Assembly (NCBI RefSeq): GCF_001513745.1
Contig: NZ_CP013380.1
Location: forward strand, 186,001 to 250,000
Source: Burkholderia humptydooensis
GTDB taxonomy: Bacteria; Pseudomonadota; Gammaproteobacteria; Burkholderiales; Burkholderiaceae
Length of the DNA stretch: 64,000 nucleotides
Direction: 5' to 3'
Made by a program: the position numbers and the translations under genes. The notes under the pieces are model-generated. The model was not told the origin of the DNA, ran no database searches, and saw only the letters and a program-made list of their open reading frames with translations. Below, one piece after another: positions 52,582 through 62,661 of the stretch (position 1 is the stretch's first letter; every line of letters begins with the position of its first letter).

Positions 52582-53109
52582 GTGTCCGAAGTCCAAACGA
52601 ATCATCCGGCCGCGCCGAACGCGGCCAGCCGCCGCGACGCCGAGCAGGGCGACGCGGCGGGCCAGGAATTCCTCGTCTTCACGCTCGGCGACGAGGAATA
52701 CGGCATCGATATCCTGAAAGTGCAGGAAATCCGCGGCTACGACAGCGTCACGCGGATCGCGAACGCGCCCGAGTTCATCAAGGGCGTGATCAACCTGCGC
52801 GGCATCATCGTGCCGATCGTCGACATGCGGATCAAGTTCCACCTCGGCCGTGTCGACTACGACCATCAGACCGTCGTGATCATTCTGAACGTCGCGCATC
52901 GCGTCGTCGGGATGGTGGTCGACGGCGTGTCCGACGTGCTCACGCTGTCGACCGAGCAGATCATGCCCGCGCCGGAATTCGGCGGCGTGCTGACGACCGA
53001 GTACCTGACGGGGCTCGGCACGGTCGATGGCCGGATGCTGATCCTGATGGACATCGAGAAGCTGATGACGAGCAAGGAGATGGCGCTGATCGAGACGCTC
53101 GGCGCATAA
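52582..53109 (+). CDS. cheW: Chemotaxis coupling protein CheW
   Basis: 175 residues from GTG 52582. Single CheW SH3-like domain ([59 protein letters not shown]). The N-terminal 25 residues are a non-conserved extension. Bridges CheA to receptor tips in the core signalling unit. Located directly after cheA. Confidence 0.95.
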   Translation: MSEVQTNHPAAPNAASRRDAEQGDAAGQEFLVFTLGDEEYGIDILKVQEIRGYDSVTRIANAPEFIKGVINLRGIIVPIVDMRIKFHLGRVDYDHQTVVIILNVAHRVVGMVVDGVSDVLTLSTEQIMPAPEFGGVLTTEYLTGLGTVDGRMLILMDIEKLMTSKEMALIETLGA

Positions 53110-53149
53110 GCGGGCTCGACGCAGGCAACGGAATTACGGGGAGCTGACG

Positions 53150-55129
53150 ATGCTGCACAACTGGTCGATCCGCACGACGCTCACGGCCGTCGGATGCATG
53201 CTGGTGCTCGTCGCCGCGCTGGTCGGCGGGCTCGGGCTGTATGCGCTCAATCACGCGAGCCGCTCGCTCGACGCGATCGCGCACGGCGATCTGCCGACGA
53301 TCCACACGCTCGACGACGCGTCGTCGTACCTGCTGCGCGCGCGCGTCGCGCTCGACCGCTTCAAGACGCTGTCCGAGGCCGGCAACGCCGACGAGGCGAA
53401 GAAGGTGCTCGCGCGCGCGCAGGAGCTGTACGCGAAGTCGACGCAGAACTGGCAGGCGTATGCGGCCGCGTCGAAGGAGGGCGTCGACCCGGTGCTGACC
53501 GACGAGCTCGCCGCGCGCTACGCGACGCTCGCGAAGGAAGGCGTCGAGCCGGAATTCGCCGCCGCGGGCGCGGGCGACCTCGCCGCGTATCACGCGATCG
53601 CCGACACGAAGATCAGCCCGATGTTCGTCGCGTACGACAAGGCGGCGGCCGCGGTGGTCGCCGCGTATTCGACGCGCGCGGAATCGCGCTTCGACGCGAC
53701 GCAGGCGCGCATCTCGCTGATGATCGCGCTGATCGCGGCGGGCATCGTCGCCGCGTTCATGATGGTGATCGGCATCCGCTTCGCGCTGCGCGGGCTCATC
53801 GTGCAGCCGCTGAACGTCGCGATCGCGCAGTTCGAGCGGATCGCGGCGGGCGACCTCACGCCGGCGGCGCAGGCCGCCGGCAACAACGAAATCGGCCGGC
53901 TGTTCCAGGGCATCGGCCGGATGCAGGCGGCCGTCGCCGACATGGTGAAGGCCCTGCATCGCGGTGCGCAGGCGGTCGACGTCGGCGCGCGCGAGATCTC
54001 GAGCGGCAACGCGGACCTGTCCGCGCGCACCGAATCGCAGGCGGCGTCACTGCAGGAAACCGCGTCGAGCATGGAGCAACTGACGGGCACCGTGCGCCAG
54101 AACGCGGAGAACGCGCGGCAGGCGAGCCAGCTCGCGGTCAACGCGTCCGACATCGCGACGCAGGGCGGCGAGGTCGTCGGCCAGGTCGTCACGACGATGC
54201 AGGACATCGCGACGAGCTCGACGAAGGTGGCCGACATCATCGGCACGATCGAAGGGATCGCGTTCCAGACCAACATCCTCGCGCTGAACGCGGCCGTCGA
54301 GGCCGCGCGCGCGGGCGAGCAGGGCCGCGGCTTCGCGGTCGTCGCGGGCGAGGTGCGCTCGCTCGCGCAGAGGAGCGCGACGGCCGCGAAGGAAATCAAG
54401 CAGTTGATCGGCGATTCCGCGCACAAGGTGCAAAGCGGCTCCGCGCTCGTCGAGCGCGCGGGCACGACGATGGCCGAGATCGTCCAGGCGGTGCGCCGCG
54501 TGACCGACATCATGGGCGAGATCAGCGCGGCGTCCGAAGAGCAGTCGACAGGCATCGTCCAGGTGAACCGCGCGGTCAGCCAGATGGACGCCGTCACGCA
54601 GCAGAACGCGGCGCTCGTCGAGGAAGCCGCCGCCGCGGCCGCGTCGCTCGAGGATCAGACGCGGCAGATGAAGCAGATCGTGTCGGCGTGGCGCGTCGAA
54701 GGCGGGATCGCGTCGTCGGCGGCGCCGGATTCGTTGGCGGATTCGTCGGCTGCTTCGTCGTCGGCGGCTTCGAGCGTGCGTTCGAACGTGAATGCCCGCG
54801 CGAGCGCGTCGAGCGGGCAGCGTGCCGCGAGCGCGACCGCAACTGCCGGCGTGTCCGGATCGTCGCGGGTGTCGGCGGCCGTCGCGCCGGCCGCCGCGCC
54901 GCATTCCGCGAAGACTTCCGCTGCATCGCCGGCGTCGTCCGCCTATGCGCCGAAGCTCGCGAAGCCCGGCGCCGCCGCGCGCCCGGCAACGAACGCGGCC
55001 GGCGCCGCCGCGCCGCAAGCCGCCCCCGCCCCCGCGTCGTCCTTCGCGCTCAAGCGCCCGGTGCTGTCGGGCGAGCCGAAGCCCGCGGCCGTGTCTGCCG
55101 TTTCCGACGACGACTGGGAAACCTTCTGA
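53150..55129 (+). CDS. Methyl-accepting chemotaxis protein of the che operon
   Basis: 659 residues. N-terminal membrane helix ([20 protein letters not shown]), four-helix-bundle sensor (about 35-190), second helix ([20 protein letters not shown]), HAMP, methylation helices and signalling tip [21 protein letters not shown] Ser/Ala-rich linker of about 130 residues leads to the C-terminal DDWETF, a WETF-type pentapeptide that docks CheR and CheB. The tether suggests this receptor helps adapt others that lack it, such as the one at 26302. Confidence 0.93.
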   Translation: MLHNWSIRTTLTAVGCMLVLVAALVGGLGLYALNHASRSLDAIAHGDLPTIHTLDDASSYLLRARVALDRFKTLSEAGNADEAKKVLARAQELYAKSTQNWQAYAAASKEGVDPVLTDELAARYATLAKEGVEPEFAAAGAGDLAAYHAIADTKISPMFVAYDKAAAAVVAAYSTRAESRFDATQARISLMIALIAAGIVAAFMMVIGIRFALRGLIVQPLNVAIAQFERIAAGDLTPAAQAAGNNEIGRLFQGIGRMQAAVADMVKALHRGAQAVDVGAREISSGNADLSARTESQAASLQETASSMEQLTGTVRQNAENARQASQLAVNASDIATQGGEVVGQVVTTMQDIATSSTKVADIIGTIEGIAFQTNILALNAAVEAARAGEQGRGFAVVAGEVRSLAQRSATAAKEIKQLIGDSAHKVQSGSALVERAGTTMAEIVQAVRRVTDIMGEISAASEEQSTGIVQVNRAVSQMDAVTQQNAALVEEAAAAAASLEDQTRQMKQIVSAWRVEGGIASSAAPDSLADSSAASSSAASSVRSNVNARASASSGQRAASATATAGVSGSSRVSAAVAPAAAPHSAKTSAASPASSAYAPKLAKPGAAARPATNAAGAAAPQAAPAPASSFALKRPVLSGEPKPAAVSAVSDDDWETF

Positions 55130-55132
55130 GCC

Positions 55133-56074
55133 ATGACGCCCGCACGCGCCGCCACTCGTCTCGACGCACTCGAACCGCAAGAGCGGTCGGGCGACGCTGC
55201 GCGGGACTTCGAATTCACGTCCGCCGATTTCGCGAAGATCCGCGCGCTGATCCATCGGCGCGCGGGCATCTCGCTGTCCGAGCACAAGCGCGACATGGCG
55301 TACAGCCGCCTCGCGCGGCGGCTGCGCGCGCGTGGGCTCGACCGCTTTTGCGATTACCTCGAGCTGCTCGAACGTGAAAACGACCCGTCCGAATGGGAAG
55401 CGTTCACGAACTCGCTGACGACGAACCTGACCGCGTTCTTCCGCGAATCGCATCACTTTCCGATCCTCGCCGAATTCGTCAAGCGCCGCGAGCAGCCGGT
55501 GTCGGTGTGGTGCTCGGCGGCGTCGACGGGCGAAGAGCCGTATTCGATCGCGATGACGCTCGTCGAGGCGCTCGGCGAATCGGCCGCGCGCTCGGCGAGC
55601 GTGCTCGCGACCGATCTCGACACGCAGGTGCTCGCGAAGGCCGAAGCGGGGGTCTACGCGTTCGAGCAGGTCAAGCACCTGTCGCCCGAGCGGCTCAAGC
55701 GCTTCTTTCTGAAAGGCACGGGCGCGCAGGCGGGCCGCGTGAAGGTGCGCCCCGAGCTGCGCGCGATGATCCGCTTCGGGCAGTTGAACCTGACCGACGC
55801 CGACTACGGCCTCACGAAGCCGTTCGACGCGATCTTCTGCCGCAACGTGATGATCTACTTCGACAAGCCGACGCAATCGCAGGTGCTCGCGCGCTTCGAG
55901 CCGCTGATGAAGCCGGGCGGCCTGCTGTTCGCCGGCCATTCGGAGAACTTCACGTATGTGACGCAGGCGTTTCGCCTGCGCGGGCAGACGGTCTACGAGC
56001 TGACGCGCGACGGGCAGCCGGCCGCGCCGCGCGTGCGCGCGCGCGTCGCGGCGGCGGAGGCGGAACTCCGATGA
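55133..56074 (+). CDS. cheR: Chemotaxis protein methyltransferase CheR
   Basis: 313 residues. N-terminal helical domain ([20 protein letters not shown]), then the SAM-binding domain with [20 protein letters not shown] (motif I) and [20 protein letters not shown]. Methylates receptor glutamates. Overlaps cheD by 4 bp (ATGA), so translation is coupled. Confidence 0.95.
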   Translation: MTPARAATRLDALEPQERSGDAARDFEFTSADFAKIRALIHRRAGISLSEHKRDMAYSRLARRLRARGLDRFCDYLELLERENDPSEWEAFTNSLTTNLTAFFRESHHFPILAEFVKRREQPVSVWCSAASTGEEPYSIAMTLVEALGESAARSASVLATDLDTQVLAKAEAGVYAFEQVKHLSPERLKRFFLKGTGAQAGRVKVRPELRAMIRFGQLNLTDADYGLTKPFDAIFCRNVMIYFDKPTQSQVLARFEPLMKPGGLLFAGHSENFTYVTQAFRLRGQTVYELTRDGQPAAPRVRARVAAAEAELR

Positions 56075-56775
56075 GCGGGCTGCCGATCGCGACCAATCTC
56101 TATTTCGACGCGCACTTTCACCGCCGCGGCGTGAAGCTGCTGCCGAACGAGTTCTACACGACGCACGAGGACATGGTTCTCGTCACCGTGCTCGGCTCGT
56201 GCGTCGCCGCGTGCCTGCACGATCCGATCGCGCGGATCGGCGGGATGAACCACTTCATGCTGCCGGACGACGGCGCGGACCCGTCCGCCGCCGCGTCCGA
56301 ATCGATGCGCTACGGCGCGTATGCGATGGAAGTGCTGATCAACGAGCTGATCAAGGCGGGCGGCCGCCGCGAGCGCTTCGAAGCGAAGGTGTTCGGCGGC
56401 GCGGCCGTGCTCGCCGGGATGACGACGATCAACATCGGCGATCGCAACGCCGATTTCGCGCGCCGCTATCTGGCGCTCGAGCGCATCCGCATCACCGCGG
56501 AGGATCTGCAGGGCGTGCATCCGCGCAAGGTCGCGTTCATGCCGCACACGGGGCAGGCGATGGTCAAGAAGCTGCGCGTGCAGGCGCCCGACGTCGCGGA
56601 GCGGGAAGCCGCGCTCGCGCGCGAGGCGGCCGGCCCGCGCGGCGAGCGCGCCGCCCGCGCGCGGCCGCGCGTCGAGCTGTTCGGCACGCCCGCGCCGAAG
56701 GCTCAGGCGAAGCCTCGCATCGAATTGTTCGGTACGCGGGCCACGCAGCCCGCCACAAGAAAGCAGGAGGCTTGA
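56071..56775 (+). CDS. cheD: Chemoreceptor glutamine deamidase CheD
   Basis: 234 residues from ATG 56071. Catalytic Cys and His lie in [13 protein letters not shown] and GGMNHFMLP; the Thr of the triad is expected in [20 protein letters not shown]. The tail contains two short direct repeats (RVELFGT and RIELFGT). Deamidates receptor glutamines to create methylation sites. Overlaps cheR; cheB starts within a few bases after it. Confidence 0.93.
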   Translation: MSGLPIATNLYFDAHFHRRGVKLLPNEFYTTHEDMVLVTVLGSCVAACLHDPIARIGGMNHFMLPDDGADPSAAASESMRYGAYAMEVLINELIKAGGRRERFEAKVFGGAAVLAGMTTINIGDRNADFARRYLALERIRITAEDLQGVHPRKVAFMPHTGQAMVKKLRVQAPDVAEREAALAREAAGPRGERAARARPRVELFGTPAPKAQAKPRIELFGTRATQPATRKQEA

Positions 56776-56780
56776 ACGCT

Positions 56781-57875
56781 GTGCAGAAGAAAATCAAAGT
56801 GCTGTGCGTCGACGATTCGGCGCTGATCCGCAGCCTGATGACCGAAATCATCAACAGCCAGCCCGACATGGAGGTGTGCGCGACGGCGCCCGATCCGCTC
56901 GTGGCGCGAGAGCTGATCAAGCAGCACAACCCGGACGTGCTGACGCTCGACGTCGAAATGCCGCGGATGGACGGCCTCGACTTTCTCGAAAAGCTGATGC
57001 GCCTGCGGCCGATGCCGGTCGTGATGGTGTCGTCGCTGACCGAGCGCGGCTCGGAGATCACGCTGCGCGCGCTCGAGCTGGGCGCGGTCGACTTCGTGAC
57101 GAAGCCGCGCGTGGGGATTCGCGACGGGATGCTCGACTACGCGGAAAAGCTGGCCGACAAGGTGCGCGCGGCATCGCGTGCGCGCGTGCGGCAGAATCCG
57201 CAGCCGCATCCGGCTGCCGCCGCGGCCGCGCACGGCCACGCGGGCGCCGTCGCGCCGCTCATCAACAACCCGCTCGTCAGTACCGAGAAGCTGATCATCG
57301 TCGGCGCGTCGACGGGCGGCACCGAGGCGATCCGCGAAGTGCTGACGCCGCTGCCGCCCGACGCGCCCGCCGTGCTGATCGCGCAGCACATGCCGCCCGG
57401 TTTCACGCGCTCGTTCGCGCAGCGCCTGAACGGGCTGTGCCGGATCTCGGTGAAGGAAGCGGAGCACGGCGAGCGCGTGCTGCCGGGCCACGCGTACATC
57501 GCGCCCGGCCACGCGCACCTGCTGCTCGCGAGAAGCGGCGCGAACTACATCGCGCACCTGTCGGACGATCCGCCCGTCAACCGGCATCGCCCGTCGGTCG
57601 ACGTGCTGTTCCGCTCGGCCGCGCAGCACGCGGGCAAGAACGCGCTCGGCGTGATCCTGACGGGGATGGGCCGCGACGGCGCGGCCGGGCTGCTTGAAAT
57701 GAAAAAGGCGGGCGCGTATACATTCGCGCAGGACGAGGTGAGCTGCGTCGTGTTCGGCATGCCGCGCGAGGCGATCGCGATGGGCGGCGTCGACGACGTC
57801 GCGCCCCTTTCCGACATGAGTCGCCGTATCATGGCGCGCCTCGCGTCGATGGGCGATCGCGTGCAGCGCGTGTAA
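56781..57875 (+). CDS. cheB: Chemotaxis response regulator methylesterase CheB
   Basis: 364 residues from GTG 56781, with AGGAGG 10 bp upstream (TTG 56772 is too close to it). Receiver domain with Asp11/12 and phospho-Asp57 ([14 protein letters not shown]). The methylesterase domain has nucleophile Ser in [12 protein letters not shown], His in AQHMPPGFT and Asp in [10 protein letters not shown]. Removes methyl groups from receptors when phosphorylated by CheA. Confidence 0.95.
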   Translation: MQKKIKVLCVDDSALIRSLMTEIINSQPDMEVCATAPDPLVARELIKQHNPDVLTLDVEMPRMDGLDFLEKLMRLRPMPVVMVSSLTERGSEITLRALELGAVDFVTKPRVGIRDGMLDYAEKLADKVRAASRARVRQNPQPHPAAAAAAHGHAGAVAPLINNPLVSTEKLIIVGASTGGTEAIREVLTPLPPDAPAVLIAQHMPPGFTRSFAQRLNGLCRISVKEAEHGERVLPGHAYIAPGHAHLLLARSGANYIAHLSDDPPVNRHRPSVDVLFRSAAQHAGKNALGVILTGMGRDGAAGLLEMKKAGAYTFAQDEVSCVVFGMPREAIAMGGVDDVAPLSDMSRRIMARLASMGDRVQRV

Positions 57876-57950
57876 CGCCGGCCACGCCATCAGCGTGGAC
57901 AGGCCCCAGGCGCCACCGTTACAGGACATGAATCAGGAAAGGAACAGACG

Positions 57951-58346
57951 ATGGACAAGAGCATGAAGATTCTGGTGGTGGACGATTTTCCGACGATGCG
58001 CCGGATCGTCCGCAACTTGCTGAAAGAGCTGGGCTATTCGAACGTCGACGAGGCGGAGGACGGTCTGGCGGGCCTCGCGAGGCTGCGCGGCGGCGGCTAC
58101 GACTTCGTGATCTCCGACTGGAACATGCCGAACCTCGACGGTCTCGCGATGTTGAAGGAGATCCGCGCGGACGCGTCGCTCACGCATCTGCCGGTGCTGA
58201 TGGTGACGGCCGAATCGAAGAAGGAGAACATCATCGCGGCCGCGCAGGCGGGCGCGAGCGGCTACGTCGTGAAGCCGTTCACGGCGGCGACCCTCGACGA
58301 GAAGCTCAACAAGATTCTGGAAAAGATGGCGAAAGCGGGGAGCTGA
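57951..58346 (+). CDS. cheY: Chemotaxis response regulator CheY
   Basis: 131 residues. Classical CheY: acidic pocket Asp11/Asp12 ([20 protein letters not shown]), phospho-acceptor Asp56 ([11 protein letters not shown]), Thr in MVTAES and Lys in GYVVKPFTA. Close to the enterobacterial protein in length and motifs. It binds the FliM switch when phosphorylated. cheZ follows after one base. Confidence 0.95.
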   Translation: MDKSMKILVVDDFPTMRRIVRNLLKELGYSNVDEAEDGLAGLARLRGGGYDFVISDWNMPNLDGLAMLKEIRADASLTHLPVLMVTAESKKENIIAAAQAGASGYVVKPFTAATLDEKLNKILEKMAKAGS

Positions 58347-58347
58347 C

Positions 58348-59076
58348 GTGAACGAGCCGATTGATGTGGCGGTTGCCGGCGCGAGCGCCGACGAACGCCT
58401 TGCCGACGCCGCCGATCTGGCGAGCGACCGTATTCTCGCGCGCATCGGCCAGTTGACGCGCACGCTGCGCGACTCGATGCGCGAGCTGGGGCTCGACAAG
58501 CACGTCGAGAAGGCAGCGGAAGTCGTGCCGGATGCTCGCGATCGGCTGCGCTACGTCGTCGCGATGACCGAGCAGGCGGCCGAGCGCGTGCTGACCGCGA
58601 TCGAGATCGCGAAGCCCGTGCAGGAGCGCCTGCAGCAGGACGCCGCGGCGCTCGACGCGCGCTGGGCGAAGTGGTATGAAACGCCGATCGAGCGCGCGGA
58701 AGTGCGCGGCCTGATGGACGACACGCGCGAGTTCCTGCGCGCGCTGCCGGACGCGACGGGCGCGACCAACGCGCAACTGCTCGAGATCATGCTCGCGCAG
58801 GACTTCCAGGATCTGACGGGCCAGGTGATCAAGAAGATCATGGACATGGTCTACCTGATCGAGCAGCAACTGTTGAACGTGCTGGTGGAGAACATCGCGC
58901 CCGAGCGCCGCGAGCAGTTCGCCGCGACGGCCGCCGCGCTCGCCGCCGAGCAGGCGGGCGGCGCGATGACGCCGGAATCGCTGCTCAATGGGCCGCAGAT
59001 CAATCCGGAAGGAAAGGCAGACGTTGTGCAGGATCAGGCGCAAGTCGACGATCTGTTGGCGAGTCTGGGATTTTGA
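58348..59076 (+). CDS. cheZ: CheY-P phosphatase CheZ
   Basis: 242 residues from GTG 58348. Long helical hairpin with the catalytic Gln/Asp region [20 protein letters not shown], and the C-terminal CheY-binding helix [11 protein letters not shown]. Speeds CheY-P dephosphorylation. It ends the che operon. Confidence 0.94.
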   Translation: MNEPIDVAVAGASADERLADAADLASDRILARIGQLTRTLRDSMRELGLDKHVEKAAEVVPDARDRLRYVVAMTEQAAERVLTAIEIAKPVQERLQQDAAALDARWAKWYETPIERAEVRGLMDDTREFLRALPDATGATNAQLLEIMLAQDFQDLTGQVIKKIMDMVYLIEQQLLNVLVENIAPERREQFAATAAALAAEQAGGAMTPESLLNGPQINPEGKADVVQDQAQVDDLLASLGF

Positions 59077-59097
59077 GTCAAATTGTTTTGCAATAAT

Positions 59098-59125
59098 TAA
59101 AAATTATCGAGATTAATGCCGATAG
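59098..59125 (+). promoter_or_regulatory. Sigma-28-like site downstream of cheZ
   Basis: TAAA (59098-59101), 16-bp spacer, GCCGATAG (59118-59125), one base longer than ideal. The -10 matches seven of eight consensus bases. It precedes the DUF2844 gene by about 150 bp. Confidence 0.45.
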
Positions 59126-59274
59126 GTTTTTGACATAAGCTGCAGGCATACTACGCTCCTGATCTGCAGGCTCTCGAGGGCTTTCTTTTCACTTTCGATT
59201 GTCGATAATGAGCGGCGTGTGTCCGTCGGACCTACGCTGCCCGAATACAGAGCCTGAATTCGAGGAGGAATGGA

Positions 59275-59778
59275 GTGAGATCGAGTCGATTCTGCCGGAT
59301 CGCCGCGACGGCGGCCGGCTTCATGTGCGCGTGGCTTGCCGCGCCCGCCCACGCAGGCCTCGGCGGCGCGCCGATGACCCCGCCCGCCGCGGACACCGCC
59401 GCGACGGTGCATTCGATGCAGCGCAGCATCCGCGCGGCGGGCGGCGCATCGACAGCCGCCGCCGGCTACACGGTGCGCGAAACGACGCTCGGCTCGGGCA
59501 CGGTCGTGCGCGAATACGTGTCGACGGCGGGCACCGTGTTCGCGCTGTCGTGGCAGGGCCCGGTCGCGCCGAACCTGTCCGACCTGCTCGGCACCTATTT
59601 TTCGCAGTACGAGGCAGGCGTGAAGGCGTCGCGCGTCGCGCACGGGCCGCGCGCGCCCGCCGCGATCGACACGAGCGGGCTCGTCATCCACACGGGCGGC
59701 CACATGGGCTCGTATTCCGGTCAGGCATGGCTGCCGCAGGCGCTGCCTGCCGGCTTCTCCATCAACGACATCCAGTGA
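59275..59778 (+). CDS. DUF2844 secreted protein
   Basis: 167 residues from GTG 59275, with GAGGAGGAA upstream. Signal peptide (about 1-27, ending APAHA), then the DUF2844 core (YTVRETTLGSGTVVREYVST, GTVFALSWQGPVAPNLSDLL, GTYFSQY). Function unknown. It is paired with DUF3443 22 bp downstream, a pairing common in Burkholderia, so the two probably act together in the envelope. Confidence 0.85.
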   Translation: MRSSRFCRIAATAAGFMCAWLAAPAHAGLGGAPMTPPAADTAATVHSMQRSIRAAGGASTAAAGYTVRETTLGSGTVVREYVSTAGTVFALSWQGPVAPNLSDLLGTYFSQYEAGVKASRVAHGPRAPAAIDTSGLVIHTGGHMGSYSGQAWLPQALPAGFSINDIQ

Positions 59779-59800
59779 TCGCGCCGGGAGGGGACAGATC

Positions 59801-61084
59801 TTGCGCTTCCAACACACTCTGACTCGCTGGCTCGGCGCGCTGAGCCTCGCCGCAGCCACGGTCGCGCTCGTCGCCGCGTGCGGCGGCGGCGACGGCGGCT
59901 CGAACGCGTCGGCGAACACCGGCTCCGGCGGCGGCAACACGTCCGCGGGCGGCGGCTCGAACGGCGGTTCCGGCGGCACGCCGCTCGCGTCGAACCAGGC
60001 GGCGATCACCGTCAGCACGGGCGTCGCGACCATCATCAATATGCCGACCGTCAGCGTGACGATCTGCGCGCCCGGCACGTCGACGTGCCAGACGATCGGC
60101 AACGTGCTCGTCGACACCGCGTCGTACGGGCTGCGGATCGTCAACACCGCCGCGTCGGGCGTGCTCGGCAGCCTGCCCGTGTCGAGCGTGAGCGGCGGCG
60201 CGCTCGTCGAGTGCGGCAAGTTCGTGACGAGCTACACGTGGGGCACCGTGCGCACCGCCGACGTGAAGATCGCAGGCGAGCAGGCGAGCTCGCTGCCGGT
60301 CCAGATCATCGGCGACCTCGGCTCGTCCGGCGTGCCGACGTCGTGCTCGAACGGCAACTCGCCGTCGAACACCGCGGCCGACCTCGGCGCGAACGGCATT
60401 CTCGGGATCGGACCCGCGCCGTACGACTGCGGCTCGAATTGCACGACATCGACGCTCTACAGCAACTACTACGCGTGCCCGAACGGCAACACGAGCTGCC
60501 AGGTCACGACGGTGCCGCTCGCGAAGCAGGTCGCCAATCCGGTGCCGAGCTTTGCGGGCGACAACAACGGCGTGATCGTCGCAATGAACCCGCCGTCGGG
60601 CGGCAGCGCGACGGGCACGCTGACGTTCGGAATCAACACGCAGTCGAACAACGCGCTGCCGGCGGGCGTGACGAAGCTCACGTCGACGACCGCGGGCGAT
60701 CTGACGGGCACGCTGCTCGGCCGCGCGATCACGCAGGCGTTCTTCGACACCGGCTCGAATGCGTACTTCTTCGATACGGGCGGCAGCACGGCGGTCTCGC
60801 TGCCCGTGTGCGGCAACAATTCGTCGTTCTACTGCCCGTCGAGCATGCAAACGACGACGGCCACCGTCGTGGGCCTGAACGGCGCGCAGGCTTCGCCGTC
60901 GATCTCGATCGGCAATGCGAGCTCGCTGTTTTCGTCGTACGGATCGGCGGTGCCGAACCTGGGCGGCCCGTTCGGCAACACGCGGATGCTCGACTTCGGC
61001 TTGCCGCACTTCTTCGGCAAGACGCTGTACTTCGGGATGGACATGACGGGCAGCGGCGGTCCGCCGCCGTATGTCGCGTTGTGA
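59801..61084 (+). CDS. DUF3443 lipoprotein
   Basis: 427 residues from TTG 59801, with GGGAGGGGA upstream. Lipobox VAACGGG, then a Gly/Ser/Asn-rich linker, followed by the DUF3443 domain with VLVDTASYGLRIVNTAASG and AFFDTGSNAYFFDTGG. The paired DTA/DTG-like motifs resemble aspartic-protease folds, but no protease activity has been shown to my knowledge. Two disulfide-prone Cys clusters (YDCGSNCTTS, ACPNGNTSCQ). Confidence 0.82.
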   Translation: MRFQHTLTRWLGALSLAAATVALVAACGGGDGGSNASANTGSGGGNTSAGGGSNGGSGGTPLASNQAAITVSTGVATIINMPTVSVTICAPGTSTCQTIGNVLVDTASYGLRIVNTAASGVLGSLPVSSVSGGALVECGKFVTSYTWGTVRTADVKIAGEQASSLPVQIIGDLGSSGVPTSCSNGNSPSNTAADLGANGILGIGPAPYDCGSNCTTSTLYSNYYACPNGNTSCQVTTVPLAKQVANPVPSFAGDNNGVIVAMNPPSGGSATGTLTFGINTQSNNALPAGVTKLTSTTAGDLTGTLLGRAITQAFFDTGSNAYFFDTGGSTAVSLPVCGNNSSFYCPSSMQTTTATVVGLNGAQASPSISIGNASSLFSSYGSAVPNLGGPFGNTRMLDFGLPHFFGKTLYFGMDMTGSGGPPPYVAL

Positions 61085-61455
61085 CGCGGCGCGCGCGGGT
61101 GTCCCGTTCCTGGGGCCCGCGCGCGGCGACTGACGGCAAAAGGGGCGCGAGAAAAATCGCGCCCCTTTTTGCATCGAGACGACGAAAGCCGCGGGGCCGC
61201 GCGCGACGCGTCAGGCGGCGGGAGCCTAGGCGAGCAGGCCGCTGTCCGCTTCGCGCTTCCGGCCTCCGCTCCCGCTCCCCGATCGCTCCCCGATCGCGCC
61301 CCCAAGACCCCCTTACACCCGCCGTTCGCCCCCGCAACCGATTCGAAGAAATACCCCGGTTTTCCCGCTTTCCTCGACCGATCGCCCGTTGACCGCCGCG
61401 GGAATAATCGGTGTCACTGGAAAGCGGCATCCCGCCGCGCCATCTGGAGGCCCGC
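61085..61455. other. Intergenic region before flhB
   Basis: 371 bp. Contains the DUF3443 terminator at 61138-61170 and, at 61443-61450, TCTGGAGG as ribosome-binding site for flhB. No gene seen. Confidence 0.6.
61138..61170 (+). terminator. Terminator after DUF3443
   Basis: AAAAGGGGCGCGA (61138-61150) pairs perfectly with TCGCGCCCCTTTT (61157-61169), loop GAAAAA, followed by T. Confidence 0.88.
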
Positions 61456-62661
61456 GTGGCTGAGGACAGCGATCTCGACCGGACAGAAGCCGCCACGCCC
61501 AAGCGCCGCGAGAAGGCGCGCGAGGAGGGGCAGGTCGCGCGCTCGCGCGAGCTGGCTTCGTTCGCGCTGCTGTCGGCAGGCTTCTATGGCGCGTGGATGC
61601 TGTCGGGCCCGATCGGCGAGCACCTGCGCACGATGATGCGCGCCGCGTTCTCGTTCGATCGCGCAGCCGCGTTCGACACGAACCGGATGCTGTCGCACGC
61701 GGGCACGCTGAGCCTCGAAGGGCTCTACGCGCTCGCGCCCGTGCTCGCGCTCACCGGCGTCGCGGCGCTCGCCGCGCCGATGGCGCTCGGCGGCTGGCTC
61801 GTGTCGACGAAGACGTTCGAGCTGAAGTTCGATCGCCTGAACCCGGTCACGGGCCTCGGCCGCATTTTCTCGATTCAAGGTCCGATCCAGCTCGGGATGT
61901 CGATTGCGAAGACGCTCGTCGTCGGCGGGATCGGCGGCATCGCGATCTGGCGCAGCAAGGACGAATTGCTCGGCCTCGCGACCCAGCCGCTCGATGCGGC
62001 GCTCGCCGGCGCGCTGCATCTCGTCGCCGTGTGCTGCGGGATGACGGTGGCGGGGATGCTCGTCGTCGCGGGCCTCGACGTGCCGTACCAACTCTGGCAG
62101 TACAACAAGAAGCTGCGCATGACGAAGGAAGAAGTGAAGCGCGAACACCGCGAGAACGAAGGCGATCCGCACGTGAAGGGCCGGATTCGCCAGCAGCAGC
62201 GCGCGATGGCGCGCCGCCGGATGATGGCGAACGTGCCGACGGCCGACGTCGTCGTCACGAACCCGACGCGCTTCGCGGTCGCGCTCAAGTACACGGACGG
62301 CGAGATGCGCGCGCCGAAGGTGGTCGCGAAGGGCGTGAACCTCGTCGCCGCGCGGATCCGCGAGCTCGCGGCCGAGCACCGCGTGCCGCTCCTCGAAGCG
62401 CCGCCGCTCGCGCGTGCGCTCTATCACAACGTCGATCTCGAGCGCGAGATTCCCGGCACGCTGTATTCGGCCGTCGCCGAAGTGCTCGCGTGGGTGTATC
62501 AGTTGAAGCGCTTTCACGCCGAAGGCGGGATCGCGCCCGAGACGCCCGTCGATCTCGACGTGCCGGCGGAACTCGACAAGGGCGCGCACGTCGCGCCGCA
62601 AGACGAGCGCGAAGAGGCCGAGGACGCGCTCGGCGGCCGCGCCGCCGGAGGTGCCGCATGA
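61456..62661 (+). CDS. flhB: Flagellar type III export protein FlhB
   Basis: 401 residues from GTG 61456, with TCTGGAGG 5 bp upstream. Start EDSDLDRTEAATPKRREKAR, then four membrane helices, then cytoplasmic FlhB_C with PTADVVVTNPTRFAVALKYT. The autocleavage motif is NPTR, where NPTH is usual. Asn and Pro are present, so cleavage by Asn cyclisation remains possible. Controls substrate switching from hook to filament. Overlaps flhA by 4 bp. Confidence 0.94.
   Translation: MAEDSDLDRTEAATPKRREKAREEGQVARSRELASFALLSAGFYGAWMLSGPIGEHLRTMMRAAFSFDRAAAFDTNRMLSHAGTLSLEGLYALAPVLALTGVAALAAPMALGGWLVSTKTFELKFDRLNPVTGLGRIFSIQGPIQLGMSIAKTLVVGGIGGIAIWRSKDELLGLATQPLDAALAGALHLVAVCCGMTVAGMLVVAGLDVPYQLWQYNKKLRMTKEEVKREHRENEGDPHVKGRIRQQQRAMARRRMMANVPTADVVVTNPTRFAVALKYTDGEMRAPKVVAKGVNLVAARIRELAAEHRVPLLEAPPLARALYHNVDLEREIPGTLYSAVAEVLAWVYQLKRFHAEGGIAPETPVDLDVPAELDKGAHVAPQDEREEAEDALGGRAAGGAA

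Noticed and set aside
50128..52899. Long open frame of over 900 codons on the minus strand opposite cheA and cheW
   Set aside because: A mirror frame of high-GC coding sequence: very rich in Arg, Asp and His, no domain, and it overlaps two certain genes.
53194..55377. Long plus-strand frame of 727 codons over the chemoreceptor and cheR
   Set aside because: Arg-rich out-of-frame translation of certain genes in the same direction.
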